Origin: Spirochaetota bacterium
GTDB lineage: Bacteria > Spirochaetota > UBA4802 > JAKQUI01
Reading direction: 5' to 3'
DNA length: 64,000 nt
NCBI GenBank assembly: GCA_029562645.1
Contig: JAKQUI010000006.1
Coordinates: 47,392-111,391, forward strand
The notes under the pieces were generated by a model. It was given only the letters and a program-made list of their open reading frames with translations, was not told where the DNA came from and searched no databases. This document shows positions 1 through 8,356 of the stretch, in pieces. The number at the start of each line of letters is the position of its first letter. Within the stretch, counting starts at the first letter, position 1. The position numbers and the translations under genes were made by a program.

Positions 1-1267
1 GGATGATGCGGGCGTTGGGCTGCAGGGCATCCAGGAGCCGATCGCGCCAGCGCCCGACGACATCGTCCGATTTGATGAGCGTGCGGGTGACCAGCGAGCT
101 CAGGGCTTGGACGAGGGCCCCGTGGGGCGCCTGGCCGGGAGTCAGTTCGAACTTGCCCGAAACGAACATGCCGCCGGACTCGCCCGCGTCGCGCGCCAGC
201 GAGGCGGTCAGGGCGGTCTTCCCGACGCCGGGTTGTCCCGTCACGAGCGTGATGCACGATGCGCCGTCGCGGGCCCGCGCGAGGCGTTCCATAAGTTCGC
301 CCCGCTCCCGGTCGCGTCCATGTAGCCTCGAAGGCCGGCGGAGGATGCCCGCGCCGTCCGCTGCACCGGCCGAGAAATGCGAGATCGTACCGGTCGCGCG
401 AAGCTCGCTCCGGCAGCGGGCCAGGTCGAGCCGCAGGCCCTCGGCGGTCCGATAGCGGTCGGGGGAATTTTTCGCCAGCAGCTTCATGAGGATCGCCGCC
501 ACGGACGACGGGATCGATGCGTCGTGTTCGCGCGGATCGGTCGGGATCAGCGCGATGTGGCCGTAGATGACGTCCGCGGGACGGGGTGAGGCGAAGGGGC
601 AGACGCCGGCCAGGAGTTCGTAGAGGACGACGCCGAGGGAATACAGGTCGCTCGTATAGTCGGGGACGCGGTTGATCCTGCCGGTGCTCTCCGGCGAGAA
701 GTAGCGGGGATCGAGGTCCGGGTGCGGCGCCCGGCGCTCGGATCCGACGTCGTCCGCGTTCCGCGAAAGGCCCAGATCGCCGATCAGGACCGCTATCGGG
801 CCGTCGCCGTCGGCCGGGAGGGCGCTCCCGATCAGAATGCTGTCCGGGTTGATGCCGGTATGGATCATGCGGGCCTTGTGGATCCGAGCGAGCGTCGCGG
901 CGGCTTGTTCCCCGATCGCAAGCGCGTTCGCCAGGCCGGTAACGCGTTCGCGCCCGGCAAGCCGGAGCGGGATGACGTCGACAGACGCGACAAGGAGCGC
1001 CCGACCGTTCTCGACGCTCTCGGTGGCGGCGAGAATCCCGTCCCCGGCGAGCGCCCGCGACGCATCGAGCTCCCGAGCATACCGTCCCTGCGCCCGCGTG
1101 TCGGCGTTTTCCCGCACGGGCATCTTGGCCAGGAACAAGGCGCCCGTCGGATCGCTCGCCGAGTGATAGCGGTCGAGTCCCGTCCTGAAGCGCTCCTCGC
1201 CAATCGTTATGGCCGGGGTCTCGGGCGGGGCGCCCCGTTGTATCGCATGTACCGTTCCGGAATTCAT
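1..1267 (-). CDS. Kinase-like/AAA-ATPase signalling protein, N-terminal part (probable pseudokinase)
   Basis: This frame is open from an ATG at 1267 to the left edge of the window (422 residues visible), so the gene is cut by the window. The first ~280 residues resemble a Ser/Thr kinase and lead into an AAA/ATPase module with Walker A GQPGVGKT near residue 345. That order matches the two giant kinase-AAA-TPR-GAF proteins at 38.6-43.3 and 53.7-58.9 kb. The catalytic loop reads IHTGINPDSIL where an active kinase has HRDxKPxN: the catalytic Asp is Gly, the Lys is Asn and the metal-binding Asn is Ser. The DFG position is DLG. I infer a pseudokinase that acts as a scaffold or regulator of the ATPase module. 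It is divergent from the GAF gene at 1510 and shares a 242-bp control region with it. The C-terminal output domain is outside the window. Confidence 0.85.
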   Translation of the reverse strand, partial: MNSGTVHAIQRGAPPETPAITIGEERFRTGLDRYHSASDPTGALFLAKMPVRENADTRAQGRYARELDASRALAGDGILAATESVENGRALLVASVDVIPLRLAGRERVTGLANALAIGEQAAATLARIHKARMIHTGINPDSILIGSALPADGDGPIAVLIGDLGLSRNADDVGSERRAPHPDLDPRYFSPESTGRINRVPDYTSDLYSLGVVLYELLAGVCPFASPRPADVIYGHIALIPTDPREHDASIPSSVAAILMKLLAKNSPDRYRTAEGLRLDLARCRSELRATGTISHFSAGAADGAGILRRPSRLHGRDRERGELMERLARARDGASCITLVTGQPGVGKTALTASLARDAGESGGMFVSGKFELTPGQAPHGALVQALSSLVTRTLIKSDDVVGRWRDRLLDALQPNARII

Positions 1268-1361
1268 GACCTGGGTGTGGCTCCCGAATGGTCGATCGGC
1301 GTCAAACGCCGCTTCTCATGTGCATGGCATGGCGCGTTCAGCGCAAGCGTTTTTCCGCATG

Positions 1362-1422
1362 CCGGTTTCATTGCATCGTACGTAGCGTTCATTACATGCC
1401 GGATAGCGTTCATTACATGCCG
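1362..1422. repeat. Direct repeats in a divergent control region (candidate operator)
   Basis: Two perfect 19-bp copies of TAGCGTTCATTACATGCCG lie at 1383-1401 and 1404-1422, with a period of 21 bp (two helical turns). A third, degenerate copy sharing the core TTCATTRCAT lies one period upstream, at 1362-1380. They sit between the minus-strand kinase-like gene (start 1267) and the plus-strand GAF gene (start 1510). A tandem binding site for a regulator is a reasonable inference, but no bound protein is known. Confidence 0.5.
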
Positions 1423-1509
1423 CTTCCCCGACGGCGGGATCCTCTGTATCTTTCCGATGAAGCGCGGGGTCCGTCCCCGCGGGCGGATACGAGGGGGGCG
1501 TCGCGCGGC

Positions 1510-1998
1510 ATGGAACGCGTACCCGAAAACATACTGAACATCTGGCAGAATATCGTCACTATCGTCGCCGAAACATGCGGGGTCGACGTGTGCCTCATCA
1601 CGAGGTTTGATCCTCCGGAGGAGGAGTGCGTCAACGTGAGCGGTTCGGCCGCCGGGCGCTTCGCGCCGGGAGAGCGCTGGAGCATGAGCGGCAGCTTCGC
1701 GGGGACCGTGTTCGAATCGAAGTCGCGCCTCCTTGTGGGGGACGCCGCCCGCGACGGCAGATGGGAGCGCTGCAGCGGCGTGCGCGGCGGGATGGTTTCG
1801 TACCTGGGGTACCCGCTGTTTCACGGCGACGGGCGCGTCTTTGGCACCATCTGCGTGCTCGACAGCGCCGTGATCCGCTCCGGGAACCGCTTCGACGCCA
1901 TCATGAAGGAGTGCAAGTCCATGATCGAGGAGCATTTGCGGATGATGGATTCGGGGGAGTACGCGGCGGTCCGGGGCGAGGTCGTACGGAACCGCTAG
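1510..1998 (+). CDS. GAF-domain protein
   Basis: This is a 162-residue cytoplasmic protein made almost entirely of one GAF domain, a small-molecule or redox sensing fold. Typical GAF features are the SGSFAGTVFESK and YLGYPLFHGDGRVFGTICVLD segments. The frame stays open upstream to 1288, but the ATG at 1510 has a good ribosome binding site (GAGGGGG) and the homology begins there. The lipoprotein gene at 2031 follows after 32 bp, so the two are probably co-transcribed and the GAF protein may control or accompany the lipoprotein array. A broken copy of the C-terminal third of this gene recurs at 10261-10416. The ligand is unknown. Confidence 0.8.
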   Translation: MERVPENILNIWQNIVTIVAETCGVDVCLITRFDPPEEECVNVSGSAAGRFAPGERWSMSGSFAGTVFESKSRLLVGDAARDGRWERCSGVRGGMVSYLGYPLFHGDGRVFGTICVLDSAVIRSGNRFDAIMKECKSMIEEHLRMMDSGEYAAVRGEVVRNR

Positions 1999-2030
1999 TC
2001 GTTATACATTAAATACGAGGAGTAAGACCT

Positions 2031-3434
2031 ATGAAAAAGCTTTTAATTATTCTGATGCTCGCGGCCGTGTCCCTTGGGACGGGCTGTGTCTACTATGTAC
2101 GGGGCGATCTTGACTACTATAACATGGCCATGGACAAGAACAAGGAGCCCAAGAAGATCGCGTACCGGGTGAATACCAACTTTTATTCGAAAATGTATTC
2201 GATGCAGCAGTTTTTTTTAGCCTCTATCCTTCAGGATGAATCGAAACCATATAACCAGTATGATCCCATGAATATGTATACCGGCCTCAAGGGCGATTTG
2301 CCGGATGTGCAGGTACTGTCAGGTAATCGCACCTGGGTCATGGGACAAAAGGAGAAAAACATCATCAACAAGGTGGTGGGAGATCTTTTTAGCAGTAATG
2401 TTCTCTATACTGAAAAGACGCTCGGGAAAAAGCCGGAGAATCTTTTTTTTGATGTGTCCGTTATGTTCCACGAGGTGTCGGACAAGGGTGATCATCTTGC
2501 CGGGGCCATGATCTCGGGATTGACGCTTTGGTTGTTCCCCAATCGTTTTTCTCGGCATAATATTTATTACGCTGTGGATGTGTACGACAAAAGCCAGGTT
2601 TCCAGTCCCGAGGGGGCGAGCATAGCGCTCGGAGACATTCGGACAATCAAGCCCATCGCCCGTTATGAGTACCAGCATGTTATCTGTGGTCGCATGGCGG
2701 GATTGATCCTAGGGGCTCTTTTTATTCCATGGATGGCGGCAGACAACAGCAGGGCGCTCAACAGGGCGGTCACCGACATGACCAAGGAATTCATGTCCGA
2801 TCTCAAGGACGGCCGCAAGAGCATCGTATCACACAATCATTGGCGCGGCGCGCGTGGGCTCACGCTAGCCCTTGAGCAGATTGGTGATGGTAAAGAAGAA
2901 TACTATGCAGCGGCGATTGATACCGCTGCGGCGGGAATGATGGCCGCCTCGAGCGCCATGAACACCTATGCATCCATGCAGAAGGGTGCGCGCCCGGGGA
3001 CGGGGATGCAGCCCGGCATGCAATATCTGGCGAATACCACCGCGGTGCTCCGCACAACGAAGGAGTTGAGTCTGGTTGCGAAGGCCGCGAAGGACATGCG
3101 AACCGAAAAGAAGAACCTCGCGAATAAGAAAGACAATATGGATGAACGACTCTTCGCCTCCGAGGGGAACGCCTTCCCGAACAAGGGCGGCGTAAAGCTG
3201 TGGTGGTACACCTATAAGATGAGCACGACCGGCGACCAACAGTACCTGGCGTATTTTACCGGTCCTGATGTGGTATCCAGCAACGCCAGCATGATGGTAA
3301 ATTCGCCTAACGCGTATACGCTCACCTCGAAGATCGAGACGCAAACCTTCGGCAGCCCGTCCGCGGCGGTGCAGTTCATCCGCAACAAGGCGAAGCAGAT
3401 CGGGGACAAGCGGTATATGGATATAAAGCTGTAG
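2031..3434 (+). CDS. Lipoprotein, tandem paralogue 1
   Basis: A 467-residue lipoprotein of a family I do not recognise. The signal peptide ends in the lipobox LGTGC (Cys19), and GAGGAG precedes the ATG by 9 bp. It is the first of three tandem paralogues (also 3675 and 5361). They share an almost identical N-terminus (GCxxYVRGDL), a central segment (TEKxLxKKPENLFFD, VMFHxV), the HNHWRGxRGLTL motif, and a C-terminus ending in IGDKRYMDIKL or a close variant. They differ in length and sequence between residues ~50 and 120 and again near residue 400. A hydrophobic stretch around residue 235 (LILGALFIPWMAA) could touch the membrane. Export to the periplasm or outer membrane is inferred from the lipobox; the function is unknown. 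Confidence 0.85.
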   Translation: MKKLLIILMLAAVSLGTGCVYYVRGDLDYYNMAMDKNKEPKKIAYRVNTNFYSKMYSMQQFFLASILQDESKPYNQYDPMNMYTGLKGDLPDVQVLSGNRTWVMGQKEKNIINKVVGDLFSSNVLYTEKTLGKKPENLFFDVSVMFHEVSDKGDHLAGAMISGLTLWLFPNRFSRHNIYYAVDVYDKSQVSSPEGASIALGDIRTIKPIARYEYQHVICGRMAGLILGALFIPWMAADNSRALNRAVTDMTKEFMSDLKDGRKSIVSHNHWRGARGLTLALEQIGDGKEEYYAAAIDTAAAGMMAASSAMNTYASMQKGARPGTGMQPGMQYLANTTAVLRTTKELSLVAKAAKDMRTEKKNLANKKDNMDERLFASEGNAFPNKGGVKLWWYTYKMSTTGDQQYLAYFTGPDVVSSNASMMVNSPNAYTLTSKIETQTFGSPSAAVQFIRNKAKQIGDKRYMDIKL

Positions 3435-3674
3435 TAAAACCTCGGGTGTCGTCATTGCGCGCAACGTGGCGGCGCCCGATCGAGGTTTAATTGAGCGAGT
3501 CCGTTCGCGCCGTCAATGCGAGGAGCGATAGCGACGAAGCAATCTGGCAAAGCGGCACGAGATTACGTTCGTACTATTTTCAATTCAACTCGAAGAGCCG
3601 GCGTTGGATTGTTTCGCTCGCAATGACAACGTGAATCGAATCTATGCAATACTATCACGTGGGGTAATGTGCAA
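3435..3674. repeat. Duplicated intergenic spacer, copy 1
   Basis: The 240 bp between paralogues 1 and 2 are almost identical to the 240 bp between paralogues 2 and 3 (5121-5360). The near-identity continues into the 3' ends of the genes upstream and the first codons of the genes downstream. The spacer opens with an inverted repeat (AAACCTCG at 3437-3444, CGAGGTTT at 3481-3488) and contains a palindromic dispersed repeat (3511-3631). This is the footprint of a tandem duplication and offers a substrate for recombination. Confidence 0.85.
3511..3631. repeat. Palindromic dispersed repeat (MITE/REP-like), copy 1
   Basis: The ends are inverted: the left arm runs from CGTCAATGCGAGGAGCG to ACGAAGCAATC, and the right arm is GGATTGTTTCGCTCGCAATG. 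The hallmark TCATTGCGAGGAGCG...GACGAAGCAATC resembles a dispersed intergenic repeat I recall from many unrelated bacteria. I do not assign a family name. No transposase is encoded, so mobilisation, if any, would be in trans. Confidence 0.65.
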
Positions 3675-5120
3675 ATGAAAAAACTTATGGTCCTTTTAAC
3701 GCTCGCGGCCGTGTCCCTCGGGACCGGTTGCATCCACTATGTCCGGGGCGATCTGGGCTACATCAACGAGAAGCTGGATGCGAACAAGGAGCCTAGGCAG
3801 ATTGCGTATAGAGTGAACACGAATTTCTATTCGAAGCTGCCTCCACTGGGAAACGGCGAGGCGTATTATTCTGGAATAGGAAGCACGCTAAATGATGTCT
3901 CGAAGCCAATTGGGGATTACAATCCTCTAAATATTTTTTCGGGCCAGAAGGGAGGGTTGGCAAAAGTTGAGGTGACGCTGAAATGCGGTCACGGGGATTG
4001 CCCCGGTAATCCTTGGAGGTTTAAGTATTATCAATGGGGGGCACAGGAAAAGAAGGAGATCAATAAAATCGTCGGTGACATTTTCAACGGAAACGTGCTG
4101 TATACAGAGAAAACATTGGGGAAAAAGCCCGAGAACCTCTTTTTCGACATATCAGTCATGTTCCACGAAGTGACCGATGCTGTTGAAGGGATGAAACAGG
4201 CAATGCTGGGCGGGTGTACGCTTACGTTGTGGCCGTTTCGTACTAATCGGTGGAATGTTTATTATTCCATCGACATTTACGATAAGAGCCAGGTTTCGAC
4301 GCCGGAAGGAGCTGATGTCGCTCTGGGTGACAACCGCACCTTTAAGCCCATCGCCCGCTATGAATACCAGCATGTTGTTATGTCGCGCTATACGTTGCTG
4401 GCGTCGTTGGTTATTATCCCGCATCTTGTTGGCACAAGCGGCAGAGCCCTCAACCGTGCGATAACCGACATGACCAAGGAGTTCATGCTGGACCTCAAGG
4501 ACGGCCGGAAAAGCATCGTCTCGCACAACCACTGGCGCGGAGCGCGCGGGCTCACGCTTTCCTTTGAGCAAGTGGGCGATGACAAGCGTGCAGAGGCGCG
4601 CGCCATGTCGCAAATGACGGCAGCGGGTTTGCAGGCCGCATCGGGTGCCCTGAATACGTACGCGTCCATGCAGCGGGGCTCTCAGCCGGGTATGTCGCCG
4701 GGTTCCCAGTACGTGGACGCCACGTCGGCGCTGATGCGAACCACGAAGGATCTCGGTTTGGTGGCGAAGGCGGCGACCGATTATCGCACGCAGAAGAAGA
4801 TCCAGGCGAATAAGAACGATAATATGGACGAGCGTCTGTTTGCCACCGACGGCGATCCCTTCAAGTATAAGGGCGGCGTACGATTGTGGTGGTACACGTA
4901 CAAGACTAGCACCACAGGAGACCAGCAATTTCTCGCGTATTTTGCCGGAGTGGACGTGGCCGCTAGCAACCTCAATATGATGATGCGTAATCCATCGGCG
5001 TATGCAATCACCTCGAAGATCGAGACGCAAACCTTCGGCAGCCCGTCCGCGGCGGTGCAATTCATTCGGAGCAAGGCGAAGCAGATCGGGGACAAGCGGT
5101 TTGTGGATATAAAGCTGTAG
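3675..5120 (+). CDS. Lipoprotein, tandem paralogue 2
   Basis: A 481-residue lipoprotein, second of three paralogues. The ATG at 3675 is preferred over the in-frame GTG at 3669 because it gives the same MKKL signal peptide as its neighbours and lies ~9 bp after GGGGT. The lipobox is LGTGC. Compared with paralogue 1 it has a longer variable insert at residues ~50-125 that contains two Cys (KCGHGDC). The last ~30 codons and the spacer that follows are nearly identical to paralogue 1. Function unknown. The conserved ends and divergent middle suggest gene conversion or selection for diversity. Confidence 0.85.
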   Translation: MKKLMVLLTLAAVSLGTGCIHYVRGDLGYINEKLDANKEPRQIAYRVNTNFYSKLPPLGNGEAYYSGIGSTLNDVSKPIGDYNPLNIFSGQKGGLAKVEVTLKCGHGDCPGNPWRFKYYQWGAQEKKEINKIVGDIFNGNVLYTEKTLGKKPENLFFDISVMFHEVTDAVEGMKQAMLGGCTLTLWPFRTNRWNVYYSIDIYDKSQVSTPEGADVALGDNRTFKPIARYEYQHVVMSRYTLLASLVIIPHLVGTSGRALNRAITDMTKEFMLDLKDGRKSIVSHNHWRGARGLTLSFEQVGDDKRAEARAMSQMTAAGLQAASGALNTYASMQRGSQPGMSPGSQYVDATSALMRTTKDLGLVAKAATDYRTQKKIQANKNDNMDERLFATDGDPFKYKGGVRLWWYTYKTSTTGDQQFLAYFAGVDVAASNLNMMMRNPSAYAITSKIETQTFGSPSAAVQFIRSKAKQIGDKRFVDIKL

Positions 5121-5360
5121 TAAAACCTCGGGTGTCGTCATTGCGCGCAACGTGGCGGCGCCCGATCGAGGTTTAATTGAGCGAGTCCGTTCGCGCCGTC
5201 ATTGCGAGGAGCGATAGCGACGAAGCAATCCGGCAAAGCGGCACGAGATTACGTTTGTAATATTTTCAATTCAACTCGAAGAGCCGGCGTTGGATTGTTT
5301 CGCTCGCAATGAAAACGCTAATCGAGTCTATGTGATACTATCACGTGGGGTAATGTGCAA
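5121..5360. repeat. Duplicated intergenic spacer, copy 2
   Basis: The same length as copy 1 (240 bp), with only a few substitutions. It contains the second palindromic element and ends in the same GGGGTAATGTGCAA ribosome-binding region in front of paralogue 3. Confidence 0.85.
5197..5317. repeat. Palindromic dispersed repeat (MITE/REP-like), copy 2
   Basis: It begins CGTCATTGCGAGGAGCG and ends GGATTGTTTCGCTCGCAATG. It has the same internal sequence as copy 1 apart from scattered substitutions, so it was probably copied with the spacer rather than inserted independently. Confidence 0.65.
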
Positions 5361-6629
5361 ATGAAAAAACTTATGGTCCTTTTAACGCTCGCGGCCGTGT
5401 CCCTTGGTACCGGCTGCATTCACTATGTCCGGGGCGATCTGGGCTACATCAACGAGAAGCTGGATGCGAACAAGGAGCCCAAGAAAATCGCGTATAGAGT
5501 CAATACAAGTTATTATGGGGCTGGTTTGACCTACGGTGATTACGAGAAGGAGGAAAAGGTCATCGGGAAAGTCGTCGGGGACCTGTTCAACAAGAACGTC
5601 TTATACACCGAACAAACCCTGAAGAAGAAGCCCGAAAACCTTTTCTTCGATGTATCTGTAATGTTCCATCAGGTGTCGGACGAGGGCGATCTCATGGGTG
5701 GCGCCGTCTTGGCGGGTTTGACTTTCATGCTCTATCCCAACTGGTGGAGCCGGTACAACATCTATTTCGCCGTCGACGTGTACGATAAAAACCAGGTGTC
5801 CACTCCCGAGGGGGCGGGCATCGCGCTTGGGGACAACCGGACATTCAGGCCCCTCGCCCGCTATGAATATCAGCAAGCCATAGTGTCTCGTTGGGGCGGT
5901 GTTATCCTGTGGGCGCTGGTTCTTCCATGCATCATCGCGAACAAGGACCGTGCGCTCACCAGGGTGATCACCGACATGACCAAGGAATTCATGTGCGACC
6001 TCAAGGACGGTCGCAAGAACATCGTCTCGCATAATCACTGGCGAGGATCAAGGGGGCTGACCTTGGCGCCAGAGCAGGTCGGTGATTATCGTAAAGGGGG
6101 TAAATACCGCGATATGTTGCAAGCCGCCGCAGGGGGCATGATGGCCGCCTCAAGCGCAATGAATACCTATGCCTCAATGCAGCAGGGTGCGAAGCCGGGA
6201 ATGTCGCCTGCGGCTTCAATGATGAACACTACGCAAGCGGTACTGCGTATAACGAAGGATCTGAGCCTTGTCGCAAAATCAGCCAGCGACATTCGCACCC
6301 AGAAGAAGATGCTCGCATACAAGAACGACAACCCCGACATGCGGTTCTTTGCGACCGACGGTGATCCCTTCAAGTACAAGGGCGGCGTAAAGCTATGGTG
6401 GGTCACCTACAAAACGAGCAAGACCGGTGATCAGCAGTTCCTGGATTACTTCTCCGGTATTGACGATGCAAAATGGAGTCACAATTTCATGAGTCGTTAT
6501 CCAGATAAATACCAGATTACCTCCAATCTGGAATCGAAGACCTTCGGAAGCCCGTCCGCGGCGGTGCAATTTATCCGCAACAAGGCGAAGCAGATCGGGG
6601 ACAAGCGGTATATAGATATCAAGCTTTAA
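5361..6629 (+). CDS. Lipoprotein, tandem paralogue 3
   Basis: A 422-residue lipoprotein, third and shortest of the paralogues. Start ATG at 5361 and lipobox LGTGC, as in the others. The variable insert after the conserved YRVNT segment is almost absent, which accounts for the shorter length. The second variable segment, near residue 370, is also divergent (YFSGIDDAKWSHNF). The C-terminus returns to the shared FGSPSAAVQFIRNKAKQIGD motif. A strong intrinsic terminator follows at 6649-6688 and ends this sub-array. Function unknown. Confidence 0.85.
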   Translation: MKKLMVLLTLAAVSLGTGCIHYVRGDLGYINEKLDANKEPKKIAYRVNTSYYGAGLTYGDYEKEEKVIGKVVGDLFNKNVLYTEQTLKKKPENLFFDVSVMFHQVSDEGDLMGGAVLAGLTFMLYPNWWSRYNIYFAVDVYDKNQVSTPEGAGIALGDNRTFRPLARYEYQQAIVSRWGGVILWALVLPCIIANKDRALTRVITDMTKEFMCDLKDGRKNIVSHNHWRGSRGLTLAPEQVGDYRKGGKYRDMLQAAAGGMMAASSAMNTYASMQQGAKPGMSPAASMMNTTQAVLRITKDLSLVAKSASDIRTQKKMLAYKNDNPDMRFFATDGDPFKYKGGVKLWWVTYKTSKTGDQQFLDYFSGIDDAKWSHNFMSRYPDKYQITSNLESKTFGSPSAAVQFIRNKAKQIGDKRYIDIKL

Positions 6630-6648
6630 TAGAAGTTAACAGAGCGTG

Positions 6649-6688
6649 CGTCCCGCGGGCGGATGATCCGTACGCGGGACGATTTTTT
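6649..6688 (+). terminator. Rho-independent terminator
   Basis: The stem CGTCCCGCG / CGCGGGACG has a 15-nt loop and is followed by ATTTTTTAT. It lies between the third lipoprotein and the next gene. Confidence 0.85.
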
Positions 6689-6709
6689 ATGCCAAAGGAG
6701 CGAACCCAA

Positions 6710-8218
6710 ATGAACACTGCCGTCAGGAAAATCATCGCCGTCTGTCTCGCGGGGACCGCCTGCCTGTACGCCTCGTGCGGGACATCGTCATCGTCAAACG
6801 TCAAGGTGAAGATCATCAAGGAAGACCTGTTCGACGCCAATCGTCTCATCGGCGGCGCTTACCGCTATTACCAGGCCGGCGATACAAGGAAGGCGCGAGA
6901 GCTCCTCTCGCACTGCATCAACAACAAGATGGAGACCGGCGAGGCGTTTCTCCTGATGGGCAAGTGCTTTTTCGCCGAGCGCGATTACGTCAAGGCCTCC
7001 ATCGCGTTCAAGTACGCGATCAACAACAGCCCCCGGCGGGCGGAGGGGTATACGTCCCTGGCGCTCATCGCGCTTCAGCAGGGAAATGTTCGCGACGGGC
7101 TGTATATTCTCCGCGAGGCGCGGCCATACGCGGCCGGAAGCGCGATGTATCACTACCTGAACGGCGCGCTCAACCTCGCCATGGGCAGCGGTTACCCGGC
7201 CATGTGTGCGTTCCTGAAGGCGATCAGCATCAATCCCGGATTCGTTCCCGCGTACAACGGCCTCGTGGAATGCTTTGAAAAAACCGGGAACAAGGCGCTC
7301 GTCGAAGCCGTCGGCCCGCTCTTCGCGGAGCTCGCCGGGGGCAAAGGATCGCTTTCCGCCATACTCGCCCTGGCGAAAAAGGAGTACGAGAAGAGCCTCG
7401 TTCTGTGCGCCAAGAGTCCCGACGGCGCGTTCCTCCCCTACGATGTTCGAAAAAAAACCCCGGTCCCGACCAAGAAGGACTGCCTGAGCGTTGGAATCGA
7501 TGAGCTTCCCTCCACGCTCAAATCGCTCGCTAAAAAGGCGTATTTCAAAGCGGCCCCGGGCGTGGAGCTGCCGTCCCTGCGGGGCGACGCAATCGCCGAG
7601 GACAATCGGGGCAGCGAAAGCTTCCGCGCTCGAAGCAACAGGCCGCTGGGCGTCCCGAGCGAGGTGGATGTCGCTGGTAGGGATTTTCTCCGGAGCAGCG
7701 ACGCGATCATCGACCAGCTCGAGCGAAGCCAGAAAGGCGCCGCGGCGCTCGCGGATCCGTTCTACAAAACGAAGGAGGAGCGCAAAAAGGAGCCGGACAT
7801 GTGGCGTGAGTGGCAGGCGGACAACAAGGCCTTCGTCGCGTCGCTGGACCAGAAGGTCCTTAAAAGCCTCGCCAAGGACAACAGGCAGCTTTCGAATGAT
7901 AGCTGGATAGACAAGATGCTCGACGTGGCCGTTGGGGTAGGACAAGCCGCCGAAGCGCTGCAATCGGGAATCGACAAGATGCAGCAGATTCAGGGGAAAA
8001 CCGGCTCGGGAGCGGGCGCCCAGAATTGTTGCGGCGCTATGGCTCTCATCGACCAATTGGGTCGGCTTCCCGCGCAAGAAACTCCGGGACAGGCGGGAAA
8101 GGGCGGGAAATGGTGTCAAAAGATGAACGAGATCCAGCAGCGCGCCAGAGGGTGCGCCGACTGTCCGCAATCGTTCAAGGAGAGCTCGCAGCAAACGTTT
8201 GATGCAAATTGTCGCTAG
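6710..8218 (+). CDS. TPR lipoprotein with Cys-containing C-terminal extension
   Basis: 502 residues. AAAGGAG lies 10 bp before the ATG at 6710; an in-frame upstream ATG at 6689 lies in the terminator tail and is rejected. The signal peptide ends in the lipobox YASC. Residues ~35-220 are TPR-like repeats (AYRYYQAGDTRKARELL, LLMGKCFFAERDYVKA, AISINPGFVPAYNGL). Residues ~220-502 form a charged extension with no recognised domain, ending in a Cys-containing tail (NCCGAM, WCQK, CADC). It is the longest of four related TPR lipoprotein genes in this array (also 8357, 11907 truncated, 13459). The TPRs probably bind a partner protein in the periplasm; the partner is unknown. Confidence 0.8.
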   Translation: MNTAVRKIIAVCLAGTACLYASCGTSSSSNVKVKIIKEDLFDANRLIGGAYRYYQAGDTRKARELLSHCINNKMETGEAFLLMGKCFFAERDYVKASIAFKYAINNSPRRAEGYTSLALIALQQGNVRDGLYILREARPYAAGSAMYHYLNGALNLAMGSGYPAMCAFLKAISINPGFVPAYNGLVECFEKTGNKALVEAVGPLFAELAGGKGSLSAILALAKKEYEKSLVLCAKSPDGAFLPYDVRKKTPVPTKKDCLSVGIDELPSTLKSLAKKAYFKAAPGVELPSLRGDAIAEDNRGSESFRARSNRPLGVPSEVDVAGRDFLRSSDAIIDQLERSQKGAAALADPFYKTKEERKKEPDMWREWQADNKAFVASLDQKVLKSLAKDNRQLSNDSWIDKMLDVAVGVGQAAEALQSGIDKMQQIQGKTGSGAGAQNCCGAMALIDQLGRLPAQETPGQAGKGGKWCQKMNEIQQRARGCADCPQSFKESSQQTFDANCR

Positions 8219-8356
8219 CGCGACACGACGCGACGATTTTCAGATTTACGAGAAACTCTTCGATCCTCTGGCAATTTCGGTATCGGGTGAAACGATTTTA
8301 GCGCGGAAGGTCGGCCGGGACGGGACGTTCACTGACGCCTGGAGGTAATGATCGTG

